A stretch of 64,000 nt of DNA. Origin: Sphingopyxis panaciterrae. Lineage in GTDB: Bacteria; Pseudomonadota; Alphaproteobacteria; Sphingomonadales; Sphingomonadaceae. The stretch lies in the NCBI RefSeq assembly GCF_011762125.1, contig NZ_JAASQN010000007.1, forward strand, positions 1-64,000. The letters are read 5' to 3'. The notes beneath the pieces were generated by a model. It was given only the letters and a program-made list of their open reading frames with translations, made no database searches and had not been told where the DNA came from. A program made the position numbers and the translations under genes. This document shows positions 57,091 through 64,000 of this stretch, in pieces (position 1 is the first letter of the stretch; each line of letters starts with the position of its first letter).

Positions 57091-57396
57091 ATGCGCACCC
57101 TGATCATCGCTGCGTTGACGGTGCCGCTGCTGACTGGCTGCGTCAGCGCCGTCAAAACCGTCGTCACCGCACCGGTCAAGGCGGTCGGCAAGGTCGCCGA
57201 CTGGTCGACGACGAGCCAGGAAGAGTCCGACCGCAATCGTGGCCGCGAGCTGCGCAAGCGCGAAGCCCGCGTCGGCAAGCTGTCGCGCGAGCGCGACAAG
57301 GCGACCGAAAAATGCCGTAAAGGCGACGCGGCGCAATGCCAGCGCGCCGAGGTTCTCGACCATGAGATCGAGGCGGAGATGGCCGCGCCTTATTGA
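57091..57396 (+). CDS. Small putative lipoprotein
   Basis: 101 residues. MRTLIIAALTVPLLTGC is a lipoprotein signal with lipobox LTGC. A basic, coiled-coil-like region follows (RELRKREARVGKLSRERDKA) and two cysteines (KCRKGDAAQCQ). ATG 57091 follows CGAGGAGGACGAG. Function unknown. Confidence 0.7.
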   Translation: MRTLIIAALTVPLLTGCVSAVKTVVTAPVKAVGKVADWSTTSQEESDRNRGRELRKREARVGKLSRERDKATEKCRKGDAAQCQRAEVLDHEIEAEMAAPY

Positions 57397-57440
57397 CCAG
57401 GGGTTGCGGCATCGCCCGTGTCGGTATCAGCCGGCCAACA

Positions 57441-58109
57441 TCAACGCACGCGCCGCCCCGTCCACACGACGCGCCCGACCAGTTGCACCGCCGCCATCGG
57501 CAAATCGTCCCAGCTGCGGTAGTGCGGATTATCGCTGATCACCGAGATTCGTCCTTGGCCCGGCGCCCGCGCGATCCGCTTCACCATCAAGACATCGTCC
57601 ATACGCAGCACATAGATGCCGTCGCGCAGGCGCCCCGCCGCGTCGCCGCCGTCGACAAGTATATCGTCGCCGTCGTCGAGCGTTGGCGCCATCGAATCGC
57701 CTTCGACGCGAATGATGGTCAGCGCGCGCGGATCGGCGCCCAGCCCGCGCAGCCATTTGGAGTCGAACGCCACCTCGCTCTCGACCGGCTCGCCGTCGAT
57801 GCTCGCCCCCGCCCCCGCCGACGCCCCGATCGCGAGCTTCGGCACCAGTACCATAGCCGACCCGCGGGCGCGTGCGGGGATCGCGGCGCGCTGAAGCGCA
57901 CCGCCGAGCATCGCTTCGGAAACCCCCAGATAAACGGCGATGCGCGCGCGATCCTGTTCGGCCAGCCGGCGCGGCGAGCCGCGCTTGATATATTGCTGGA
58001 TATAAGCGGGATTACGCCCGATGCGCGCCGATAATTGCGCATAATCGATGCCCCTTTCCTGCAAGAGACGGTCAAGCGCCGCGCGCGGATCCTCGATGAA
58101 ATCGGGCAA
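57441..58109 (-). CDS. S24/LexA-like transcriptional regulator
   Basis: 222 residues. N-terminal Cro-type helix-turn-helix (YAQLSARIGRNPAYIQQYI) and a C-terminal S24 domain: VEGDSMAPTLDDGDDILVDG (Ser) and VLMVKRIARAPG (Lys). Members self-cleave or act as constitutive repressors, with phage-repressor ancestry. A cluster of short inverted repeats lies in the divergent region before 58237, so auto-repression is likely. Confidence 0.86.
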   Translation of the reverse strand: MPDFIEDPRAALDRLLQERGIDYAQLSARIGRNPAYIQQYIKRGSPRRLAEQDRARIAVYLGVSEAMLGGALQRAAIPARARGSAMVLVPKLAIGASAGAGASIDGEPVESEVAFDSKWLRGLGADPRALTIIRVEGDSMAPTLDDGDDILVDGGDAAGRLRDGIYVLRMDDVLMVKRIARAPGQGRISVISDNPHYRSWDDLPMAAVQLVGRVVWTGRRVR

Positions 58110-58140
58110 TGGTCGGTCCTTCCTATTTCGCCTTTAGCAA

Positions 58141-58194
58141 TAGGATTTTTCCTAGACAAGTAGGAAAATTCTGCTCAGATAGGAAATATCCTAT
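58141..58194. promoter_or_regulatory. Operator cluster between the S24 regulator and its divergent partner
   Basis: TAGGA...TCCTA arms recur: 58141-58154 (TAGGATTTTTCCTA), a half-site TAGGAAAATTC at 58161-58171, and 58179-58194 (ATAGGAAATATCCTAT). The 10-18 bp spacing and the AT-rich sequence suit overlapping divergent promoters controlled by the S24 protein. Confidence 0.7.
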
Positions 58195-58236
58195 TTGACG
58201 AGTCGTCCGGATGAGCGGGCGGGACAGGGAGGAATT

Positions 58237-58500
58237 ATGAAGCGCAGCTTGTTGCAACGGATCGAGGTTTTCCTGAACGAATCGGCGATGCCACCAAGCG
58301 TCTTCGGACGAGCCGCAGTGCATGATCCGCGGCTCGTCAGCGACCTGCGCGGCGGCCGCGAAACCGGTATCGACATTCAATGTCGAGTGGAACATTTCAT
58401 GAACAAATGGCGGTCCGACCGCCAGGCAGGCCGTGTCGTCCCGCGCGGTGACGGGCGCACGCGTGCGATGCGCGCCCTCAAAGCGGGAGCGAAGCCATGA
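58237..58500 (+). CDS. Small conserved HTH-like protein divergent from the S24 regulator
   Basis: 87 residues. MKRSLLQRIEVFLNESAMPP, then VFGRAAVHDPRLVSDLRGGR, resembles a widespread sphingomonad small-protein type with a truncated helix-turn-helix. GGAGG precedes ATG 58237. It is divergent from the S24 gene with the operator cluster between, and overlaps the next gene by ATGA. Confidence 0.68.
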   Translation: MKRSLLQRIEVFLNESAMPPSVFGRAAVHDPRLVSDLRGGRETGIDIQCRVEHFMNKWRSDRQAGRVVPRGDGRTRAMRALKAGAKP

Positions 58501-58823
58501 TCCGCTGGTCGCCCGCTGCCCCCGCCCGCCCCGGCTGTCCGCATCGCCGGCTCTTTCGCCTGCTTGCACGTGAAATGCCGCATGGCATGACCCTCGGTGT
58601 ATCGACCCTCCGGCCTTGGGCGAGCGCGAATTTCGTCGGCGCCCGCCACCTGTTTCCGTGCAGCCCTGCGGCGGGCGGCATCCCGATCTCCCGTCAGACC
58701 CTGCTCGATCGCCTTTCTGCCGTCGAATGGCGGCTGGCGGGGCATATCGTCGCCGATATTGCGGTTGAACCCGCGAATGGAGCCGAAGAGCTGCGGATCG
58801 AAATTTTGACCGTCGAGGATTGA
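58497..58823 (+). CDS. Hypothetical protein coupled to the HTH-like gene
   Basis: 108 residues. No recognisable domain. It begins in an ATGA overlap with the preceding stop, and its codon use resembles its neighbours, which argues it is real. Residue pattern RPWASANFVGARHLFPC is not assigned. Confidence 0.5.
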   Translation: MIRWSPAAPARPGCPHRRLFRLLAREMPHGMTLGVSTLRPWASANFVGARHLFPCSPAAGGIPISRQTLLDRLSAVEWRLAGHIVADIAVEPANGAEELRIEILTVED

Positions 58824-58842
58824 TCAGCTTAGGGCCACAGCC

Positions 58843-59724
58843 CTAGCCGACGGCGCGGCTGGTCATCCGTTGCAAGGTGCTGAGCGCGGCTTCGAGCGCA
58901 AAGTCGACCTCAGGCTCGACGTCCTCTTCCATCGCGGCGGCACCGGGCGCAGCGGCGGCGAAGGCCGTGGCGGGCTCGGCGCGCGCGTCGCGGCGGCGCG
59001 CCAGTCCCGCTTCCAGGCGGGCGACCATCGCACCGAGGCTCTTGTCGGCCGGGTCGGGCATGACCGGCGCCGCGAGTTCGGCGGGCTGCAACCAGGGCTC
59101 GTCGCCGGTCGATTCGGAAACGGCGGGTTCGGGCGCCAGTTCGGCGAGCACGAGCTCGTCCTCATCGTCGACAGCCCCCTCCACCGGCGCCGTGTCACCC
59201 CACGCCGGTTCGGCAAAGGAGAGGTCGGATCCGGCATCCTCGTCGGCGGCGCGCGCCGCATCATAGGCGGTCAGCGGCCCCAACCCTTCGGCGGGCAGGT
59301 CGCGGCCGGCGCGGATCGGCGGGCGCGGCGGATCGTCGGGATGCAGGTCGACGCGGCGGCGCGGCAGCACCTCTTCTTCATCGGCTTCGGACTTGCGACG
59401 CATCCGGCGGCGCAGCGACGCGACGCCGCTCGCCTCGGGCTGCGCAATCATCAGCGCGATGATCCCGGCCACGAGCGCGGCAATCGACGCCATAGCCAGC
59501 GCCAGCGCCAGGCGCCCGCCATTGCCGATCGGCTGCAGGAACAGGTCCGACAGGCGGTCGAGATAGAGGTTCCAGCTGATGCCCGCGATCCAGTCGAGCG
59601 GCATGACCGCGGCGAACAAAAAGGTCAGCGCGGCGGCCCCGATGACCGCGGGCGCCGCCGGGCGCAGCACGCGCAGCAGCGCGGTCCATGCAGCCCTTCC
59701 CTTATTTTCGCTCACGTCGTCCAT
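58843..59724 (-). CDS. Uncharacterised membrane protein
   Basis: 293 residues. Two hydrophobic segments (AAPAVIGAAALTFLFAAVMP; LALALAMASIAALVAGIIAL) are followed by an acidic, proline-containing tail rich in Asp/Glu. No named family. ATG 59724 is used; a longer open frame upstream is not supported. Function unknown. Confidence 0.65.
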   Translation of the reverse strand: MDDVSENKGRAAWTALLRVLRPAAPAVIGAAALTFLFAAVMPLDWIAGISWNLYLDRLSDLFLQPIGNGGRLALALAMASIAALVAGIIALMIAQPEASGVASLRRRMRRKSEADEEEVLPRRRVDLHPDDPPRPPIRAGRDLPAEGLGPLTAYDAARAADEDAGSDLSFAEPAWGDTAPVEGAVDDEDELVLAELAPEPAVSESTGDEPWLQPAELAAPVMPDPADKSLGAMVARLEAGLARRRDARAEPATAFAAAAPGAAAMEEDVEPEVDFALEAALSTLQRMTSRAVG

Positions 59725-59770
59725 ATCGCTTCCAAATCCGCCGCCGCGAAGCGCGGTGCTTTCCGTTCCG

Positions 59771-60994
59771 CTATGCCGCGCGCGGCGCTCCGCCACGCTG
59801 CAGCAATCGCTGGTAAACAGGCTCGTAACGTAAAATGTTTGATGACCAGTTACGATGGGTTTCGACAAAAATACGCGCGGTGCGCCGCCGTTCGTCCCAC
59901 AGGCTCCGATTTTCGAGCAACTGGGCCAGATTTTCGGCGATCGCTGCCGGATCATCAGGGGCAAACAGGCTGCCCGTCACGCCATCTTCGATGAGTTCGC
60001 GGTGGCCGCCGACGTCCGACGCCGCGACCAGCTTGCCTTGCGCCATCGCTTCCAGCGGTTTCAGCGGGGTCACCAGATCGGTGAGTCGCATCTTCTTGCG
60101 CGGATAGGCGAGGATATCGATCAGCGAATAATAAAGCTCGACCTCTTCATGCGGCACGCGGCCGGCGAAGTGGATATGCCGCGCTGCCGGCGATGCCGCC
60201 GCCTGCGCCTTGAGCGTCGCTTCCATCGGCCCGCCGCCGACGAGCAGCAGCCGTGCGTTCGGTTGCACCGCGACCAGCGCCGGCATCGCTGCAATCAGGT
60301 CGTCGATCCCCTCATAATCATAGAAGCTGCCGATGAAGCCGATCACCGCATCGTCGGCGGCAAGCCCCAGCGTTCCGGCGAGCGCATCGTCACGCGGCGA
60401 CGGGTCGCCGAACAGCTCAAGATCGACGCCGTTCGGCGACACGATAATCTTCGCCGGATCAATTCCGCGTGCGATCAGGTCTCCGCGCAATCCGTCGCAG
60501 ATCACCGCGACCGCGTCGGCGGACTTCACCGCGTGCGTCTCGAGCTGCCTGGTCAGCCGGTAACGCAGGCTGCCTTCGCGCCCCGTACCGTTGCCGACCG
60601 ATGCATCCTCCCAGAAGGCGCGGATTTCATAGATGACGGGAATGCCCAGCCGCTTGCCGACGCGCAGCGCCGCCAGCCCATCCAGCACCGGCGAATGCGC
60701 GTGGAGCAGGTCGGGCTTCCATTCCCCGACCAGCGCCTCGACCCGCTTTGCCAGCGCCCCGATCTCGCGCCATTCGCGGATCGGCGAGCGCGCGGGAGCG
60801 CTGGGCGGGGTGCGATAGAAGGTCAGGCCATCGACCGTCTCGCCATCCGGCCCGGGTTCCGGGTGGCGAATCCCGGTCACCCCGGCAACCTCCCATCCTT
60901 TCGCCACCTGCGCCTTCATCAGCGCGCGGGTACGGAAGGTATAGCCGCTATGCGCCGGCAGGCTGTGGTCGAGGATATGTAAAATTCTGGTCAT
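59771..60994 (-). CDS. Exosortase-A-system glycosyltransferase (TIGR04063-like)
   Basis: 407 residues, GT-B/GT4 fold. MTRILHILDHSLPAHSGYTF is characteristic of the PEP-CTERM/XrtA-associated glycosyltransferase. The C-terminal GT4 domain has VSPNGVDLELFGDPS and GKLVAASDVGGHRELIEDG. Such proteins act in polymer biosynthesis linked to the exosortase-A cluster. It is divergent from the O-ligase region. Confidence 0.85.
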   Translation of the reverse strand: MTRILHILDHSLPAHSGYTFRTRALMKAQVAKGWEVAGVTGIRHPEPGPDGETVDGLTFYRTPPSAPARSPIREWREIGALAKRVEALVGEWKPDLLHAHSPVLDGLAALRVGKRLGIPVIYEIRAFWEDASVGNGTGREGSLRYRLTRQLETHAVKSADAVAVICDGLRGDLIARGIDPAKIIVSPNGVDLELFGDPSPRDDALAGTLGLAADDAVIGFIGSFYDYEGIDDLIAAMPALVAVQPNARLLLVGGGPMEATLKAQAAASPAARHIHFAGRVPHEEVELYYSLIDILAYPRKKMRLTDLVTPLKPLEAMAQGKLVAASDVGGHRELIEDGVTGSLFAPDDPAAIAENLAQLLENRSLWDERRRTARIFVETHRNWSSNILRYEPVYQRLLQRGGAPRAA

Positions 60995-61101
60995 GCCGTG
61001 CGTGCATTGACAGACAAGCCTTAACGCCGCGTCAACCCCAATCGCGTAGTGCCGCGAAGAACTGGCCCTTTCGGCCACCCCAGGCTAGGCACACACGCAG
61101 A

Positions 61102-61263
61102 ATGGTCGACAATTTTTCCATTGCCTTGACCCATGTGCTGATGGCGATTGCGCTGTGGCGCCTGCTGCACCGCGACGACCTCGACCGCGAGGTTAGCCCG
61201 CGCATCTTGTGGCAGCAGCGCAAGGATGCAGAGGCCAAAGAGGAAACGCCGGGCGATGCGTGA
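61102..61263 (+). CDS. Small protein upstream of the O-ligase
   Basis: 53 residues: a short hydrophobic start (ALTHVLMAIALWRLLHRDD) and a charged tail. It overlaps the ligase start (61256-61263). The position and coupling suggest it belongs with the ligase. No family recognised. Confidence 0.5.
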   Translation: MVDNFSIALTHVLMAIALWRLLHRDDLDREVSPRILWQQRKDAEAKEETPGDA

Positions 61264-62638
61264 CATTGCCTTCGTCGCCTTCCTCTTCGCCTTCATCGGG
61301 ATCGGTTTCCGCAAGCCGTTTCTGTTCGTGCTGTGCTTTTGCTATATCGACATCGTCGCGCCGCAGCGTCTCAGCTATTTCCTGATCAATTCGATCCCGA
61401 TCTCGATGATCGTCTTTGGGCTCGCCATCCTCGGCTGGCTCGCGGTCGACGACAAGCGCGATACCCGATGGTCGGGGCGACAGTTCCTGCTGTTTGCGCT
61501 GCTCGTCTATTGCTGGATCACGACGGTCCAGGCCGATTTCCCAGTCGAGGCCGCCGACAAATGGGGCTGGGTGTGGAAGGCGCTCGTCTGGGCGATCTTC
61601 CTGCCGCTGACCCTGCGGACCAAGCTGAGGATCGAGGCGCTGATCGTCGTCATGCTGCTATCTGCCGCATCGATCGCGATCGCGGGCGGGATCAAGACCG
61701 CGGCGGGCGGCGGCGGCTATGGATCGCTGCAATTGCTGCTCAACGAAAATTTCGGGCTTTATGAAGGGTCGATCATGTCGACCGTCGGCATTGCGATCAT
61801 CCCGCTCATCCTGTGGTACCGGCGCCACGGCACCATCTTCCCTCCCGACTGGCGCGTCTCGCTCTTTTGCTTCGCGCTCGTCTTCGCCTGCGCGCTGCTG
61901 CCGATCGGGACGCAGGCGCGCACCGGGCTGGTGTGCCTCGTCGTACTCGCCATCCTGTCGCTGCGCTCGGTCAAGCACCGCTTCCTCTATATCGCCGGTG
62001 CCGGCCTGCTCGCCGCCGCATCGATTCCGTTCCTGCCGCAAAGCTACACCCAGCGCATGGAAACGATCCGCGACCACAAATCCGACCAGTCGGCCTCGAC
62101 ACGCGTCGCAGTGTGGATGTGGACATGGGAATATGCGAAGGAAAACCCGTTCGGCGGCGGCTTCAATGCCTATATCCAGAACCGCGTCCGCGTCGAAAAG
62201 GCGGCGACCGCCTATGATCCCAATGCACCGCAAAATGCCGAAGCCTCGGTCTATGAGGAACATTCGCGCGCCTATCATTCGAGCTATTTCGAAATGCTCG
62301 GCGAACAGGGGTATCCCGGCCTCGCGATGTGGCTGTTGCTCCACCTGACGGGGCTCATCCAGATGGAAAGGCTCCGCCATCGCTACCTCAAGACGCGGCG
62401 CGGCGAAGAGCAATGGATCGCGCCGCTCGCGACCGCGCTGCAAAACGGCCATGTCACCTACCTGATCGGATCTTTGTTCGTCGGCATCGCCTTCCAGCCC
62501 TTCATCTACATGATGCTGGCGCTGCAAATGGGGCTTTCGACCTATTGCCGCCGCCGCGAGCGCGAGGCCGGCTGGCGTCCGCTGACCGCGCGCCCGGCGC
62601 AGGTGCCGGCGCGCCACCCGACACCGAACCCCGGCTGA
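61256..62638 (+). CDS. Exosortase-A-associated O-glycosylation ligase (TIGR03097-like)
   Basis: 460 residues with about ten membrane helices. The opening IAFVAFLFAFIGIGFRKPFL and a large periplasmic loop with AYHSSYFEMLGEQGYPGLAM match the putative O-glycosylation ligase of exosortase-A systems, a Wzy/WaaL-type ligase. It probably transfers a glycan chain in the periplasm. The exosortase itself is not in this window. Confidence 0.86.
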   Translation: MRDIAFVAFLFAFIGIGFRKPFLFVLCFCYIDIVAPQRLSYFLINSIPISMIVFGLAILGWLAVDDKRDTRWSGRQFLLFALLVYCWITTVQADFPVEAADKWGWVWKALVWAIFLPLTLRTKLRIEALIVVMLLSAASIAIAGGIKTAAGGGGYGSLQLLLNENFGLYEGSIMSTVGIAIIPLILWYRRHGTIFPPDWRVSLFCFALVFACALLPIGTQARTGLVCLVVLAILSLRSVKHRFLYIAGAGLLAAASIPFLPQSYTQRMETIRDHKSDQSASTRVAVWMWTWEYAKENPFGGGFNAYIQNRVRVEKAATAYDPNAPQNAEASVYEEHSRAYHSSYFEMLGEQGYPGLAMWLLLHLTGLIQMERLRHRYLKTRRGEEQWIAPLATALQNGHVTYLIGSLFVGIAFQPFIYMMLALQMGLSTYCRRREREAGWRPLTARPAQVPARHPTPNPG

Positions 62639-62675
62639 CGCGGAACCATCACGGCGGCCGGGGCGCTTTAGCCCC

Positions 62676-63686
62676 ATGTCCGCGACCCGCCTTGTCCACG
62701 TCGACGACGGCCTGCCCGGTATCGGCCGCGAGCGATCGGGCGTCGGCTGGCGCTATCGCGATGCCAAGGGCCGGATCATCCGCGAGCGTGACGAAATCGA
62801 CCGTCTGAATGCGATCGCGCTGCCCCCTGCCTATGAAGACGCATGGTTTTGCCCCGCCCCGAACGGCCATATTCTCGCGACCGGTTACGACGCGCGCGGG
62901 CGCAAGCAATATCGCTATCACCCCGAATTCCGGATGGCGCGCGAGGCCGACAAATATGATCGCTGCGCCGCGTTCGGCCATGCGCTCCCGCTGCTTCGCG
63001 CGCGCCTTGCCGATGATCTTGCTCGCCGCACGCTCTGCGCCGAACGCGTCGTCGCAGCAGTCGTGCGCCTGCTCGACCTCGCGGCGCTGCGGATCGGCAA
63101 CGAACAATATGTCGCGGCGAACAAAAGCTTCGGCGCGACGACGCTCCGCCAGCGCCATGCGAAGCTGTCGGGCAAGACGCTCCAGCTGAACTATGTCGCG
63201 AAAGGCGGCGCCCGGCGCGAGGTGACGATCAGCGACCGCAGCCTGACGACCCTCGTCCGCCGGTTGCAGGATCTGCCCGGCCAGAAGCTTTTCCAATATG
63301 AAGTCGACGACAGCGTCTGCGCCGTCGCTTCGGACGATGTGAACGCCTATATCCGCGAAGCGATGGGCGAGGAGTTCAGCGCCAAGCATTTCCGGACCTG
63401 GACCGCAAGCGTCGAGGCGTTCGCTTTTCTCTACGATGCGCCCGAACCGCCAACACTGAAAGCGATGCTCGCACATGTCGCCGACCGCCTCGGCAACACG
63501 CCCGCAATCGCGCGCAAGGCCTATGTCCATCCCGCAATGCTCGCCGCGGCGCAAGCGCGCGAGGACTTCGCCGCCGCCGTCGGCAACCTGCCGCGCGCAA
63601 CGCGCTATCTTTCGCGTTACGAACGCGGATTTTTGACCTATCTGGAGCAGGCACCCGCGGCCGCGGTGCTGCTTCAATCCGCCTGA
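62676..63686 (+). CDS. DNA topoisomerase IB
   Basis: 336 residues, the poxvirus-like type IB topoisomerase. Key regions: YRYHPEFRMAREADKYDR, LRIGNEQY (Arg), KHFRTWTASVEAF (His-Arg) and ARKAYVHPAML (catalytic Tyr). It relaxes supercoils through a 3'-phosphotyrosine. Bacterial TopIB occurs sporadically; here it follows the O-ligase by 37 bp. Confidence 0.94.
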   Translation: MSATRLVHVDDGLPGIGRERSGVGWRYRDAKGRIIRERDEIDRLNAIALPPAYEDAWFCPAPNGHILATGYDARGRKQYRYHPEFRMAREADKYDRCAAFGHALPLLRARLADDLARRTLCAERVVAAVVRLLDLAALRIGNEQYVAANKSFGATTLRQRHAKLSGKTLQLNYVAKGGARREVTISDRSLTTLVRRLQDLPGQKLFQYEVDDSVCAVASDDVNAYIREAMGEEFSAKHFRTWTASVEAFAFLYDAPEPPTLKAMLAHVADRLGNTPAIARKAYVHPAMLAAAQAREDFAAAVGNLPRATRYLSRYERGFLTYLEQAPAAAVLLQSA

Positions 63687-63708
63687 TCCGACATACAAAG
63701 GACCCGAC

Positions 63709-64000
63709 GTGACCTTCTCCATCCTCGCCGCCGCGACCACCGCCACCCCCAAAGCGGTTCCCACAACAGCCGCCGCGGCCAACCCGCTCGACGACCTCCA
63801 GCGCTATTGGGACATGAGCATCGCATGGGTGAACAATCACTGGCTGCAGATTGGCATCGCGATCGGCGCGGGCCTGCTCATCTATCTTGTCCTGTCGATG
63901 GTCCGTGGCTTCGCGCTCAAGCATGCGCAGTCCGCCGAAGGCGAGATGACGCTGACCCACATCGCCGGGCGCGTGATCCACAAGACCAAATCGACCGTGC
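63709..64000 (+). CDS. MscS-family mechanosensitive channel, partial (runs off the window)
   Basis: An open frame from GTG 63709 to the window edge (97 codons). A putative N-terminal signal-like segment is followed by DLQRYWDMSIAWVNNHWLQI and a membrane helix (IAIGAGLLIYLVLSMVRGFA). The pattern resembles small MscS-like channels. The 3' part is outside the window. ATG 63814 is an alternative start. Confidence 0.6.
   Translation, partial: MTFSILAAATTATPKAVPTTAAAANPLDDLQRYWDMSIAWVNNHWLQIGIAIGAGLLIYLVLSMVRGFALKHAQSAEGEMTLTHIAGRVIHKTKSTV

Overview
The window looks like a high-GC alphaproteobacterial chromosome of the order Sphingomonadales, most likely Sphingopyxis or a close relative. This is inferred from gene content and translated style: an mdh-sucD-sucA-sucB-lpd block, obgE-proB, two exosortase-A (XrtA) system genes, a MipA-type porin, a PAP2/deacetylase pair and many dispersed GAAG-loop hairpins. 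No search was run, so the genus is a guess.

Layout. 1-6400: an M28 peptidase, a CitE-like lyase, a qmcA-nfeD pair, an acetyltransferase, a small methyltransferase and a PF10118 hydrolase. 6400-13800, mostly plus strand: a TetR regulator, obgE, a MipA/OmpV porin, proB, an epimerase and sppA. 13800-26400: a minus-strand block with the lower TCA cycle (mdh, sucD, a GIY-YIG cassette, sucA, sucB, a lipoprotein, lpd), followed by an M20 hydrolase, a TRIC-like channel, an MpaB-type oxygenase and an alpha/beta hydrolase. sucC is absent from this block. 26700-28400: PAP2 and a polysaccharide deacetylase on the plus strand. 28550-31950: sdhB, a frameshifted metallo-hydrolase, a thioesterase and zapE, linked by stop-start overlaps. 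32000-41400: a probable surface cluster (flippase, isoprenylcysteine-type methyltransferase, small kinase, nucleotidyltransferase, esterase), a lipid kinase with a phosphoesterase, and a tightly coupled trio of poorly known genes.

41575-46074 is a 4.5 kb integrative element in the 3' end of rpsI. It is bounded by a 17 bp direct repeat (16 of 17 identical) that encodes the last codons of rpsI. It has matching 20 bp arm-type repeats inside both ends, a tyrosine integrase broken by two in-frame amber codons, a serine-recombinase remnant, an XRE repressor beside a palindromic operator, and an uncharacterised pair: a SHOCT-TM-TonB_C protein plus a small membrane protein. The probable original rpsI terminator lies on the far side of the element, and an element-borne terminator replaces it.

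46075-64000: rpsI-rplM, a secreted protein with ctaA, an M48 protease, msrA, a complete yfiR-yfiN-yfiB c-di-GMP module, galU directly behind a 271 bp nested-palindrome element, an aquaporin, a soluble CBS-chemoreceptor, an S24 regulator with an operator cluster and divergent partner genes, two exosortase-A-associated genes (glycosyltransferase and O-ligase), topoisomerase IB and the start of an MscS-like channel.

The most unusual material is the rpsI-targeted element with its cargo and amber-interrupted integrase, two large nested-inverted-repeat elements (28388-28557 and 53555-53825), and the GIY-YIG gene boxed by inverted REP-like hairpins.
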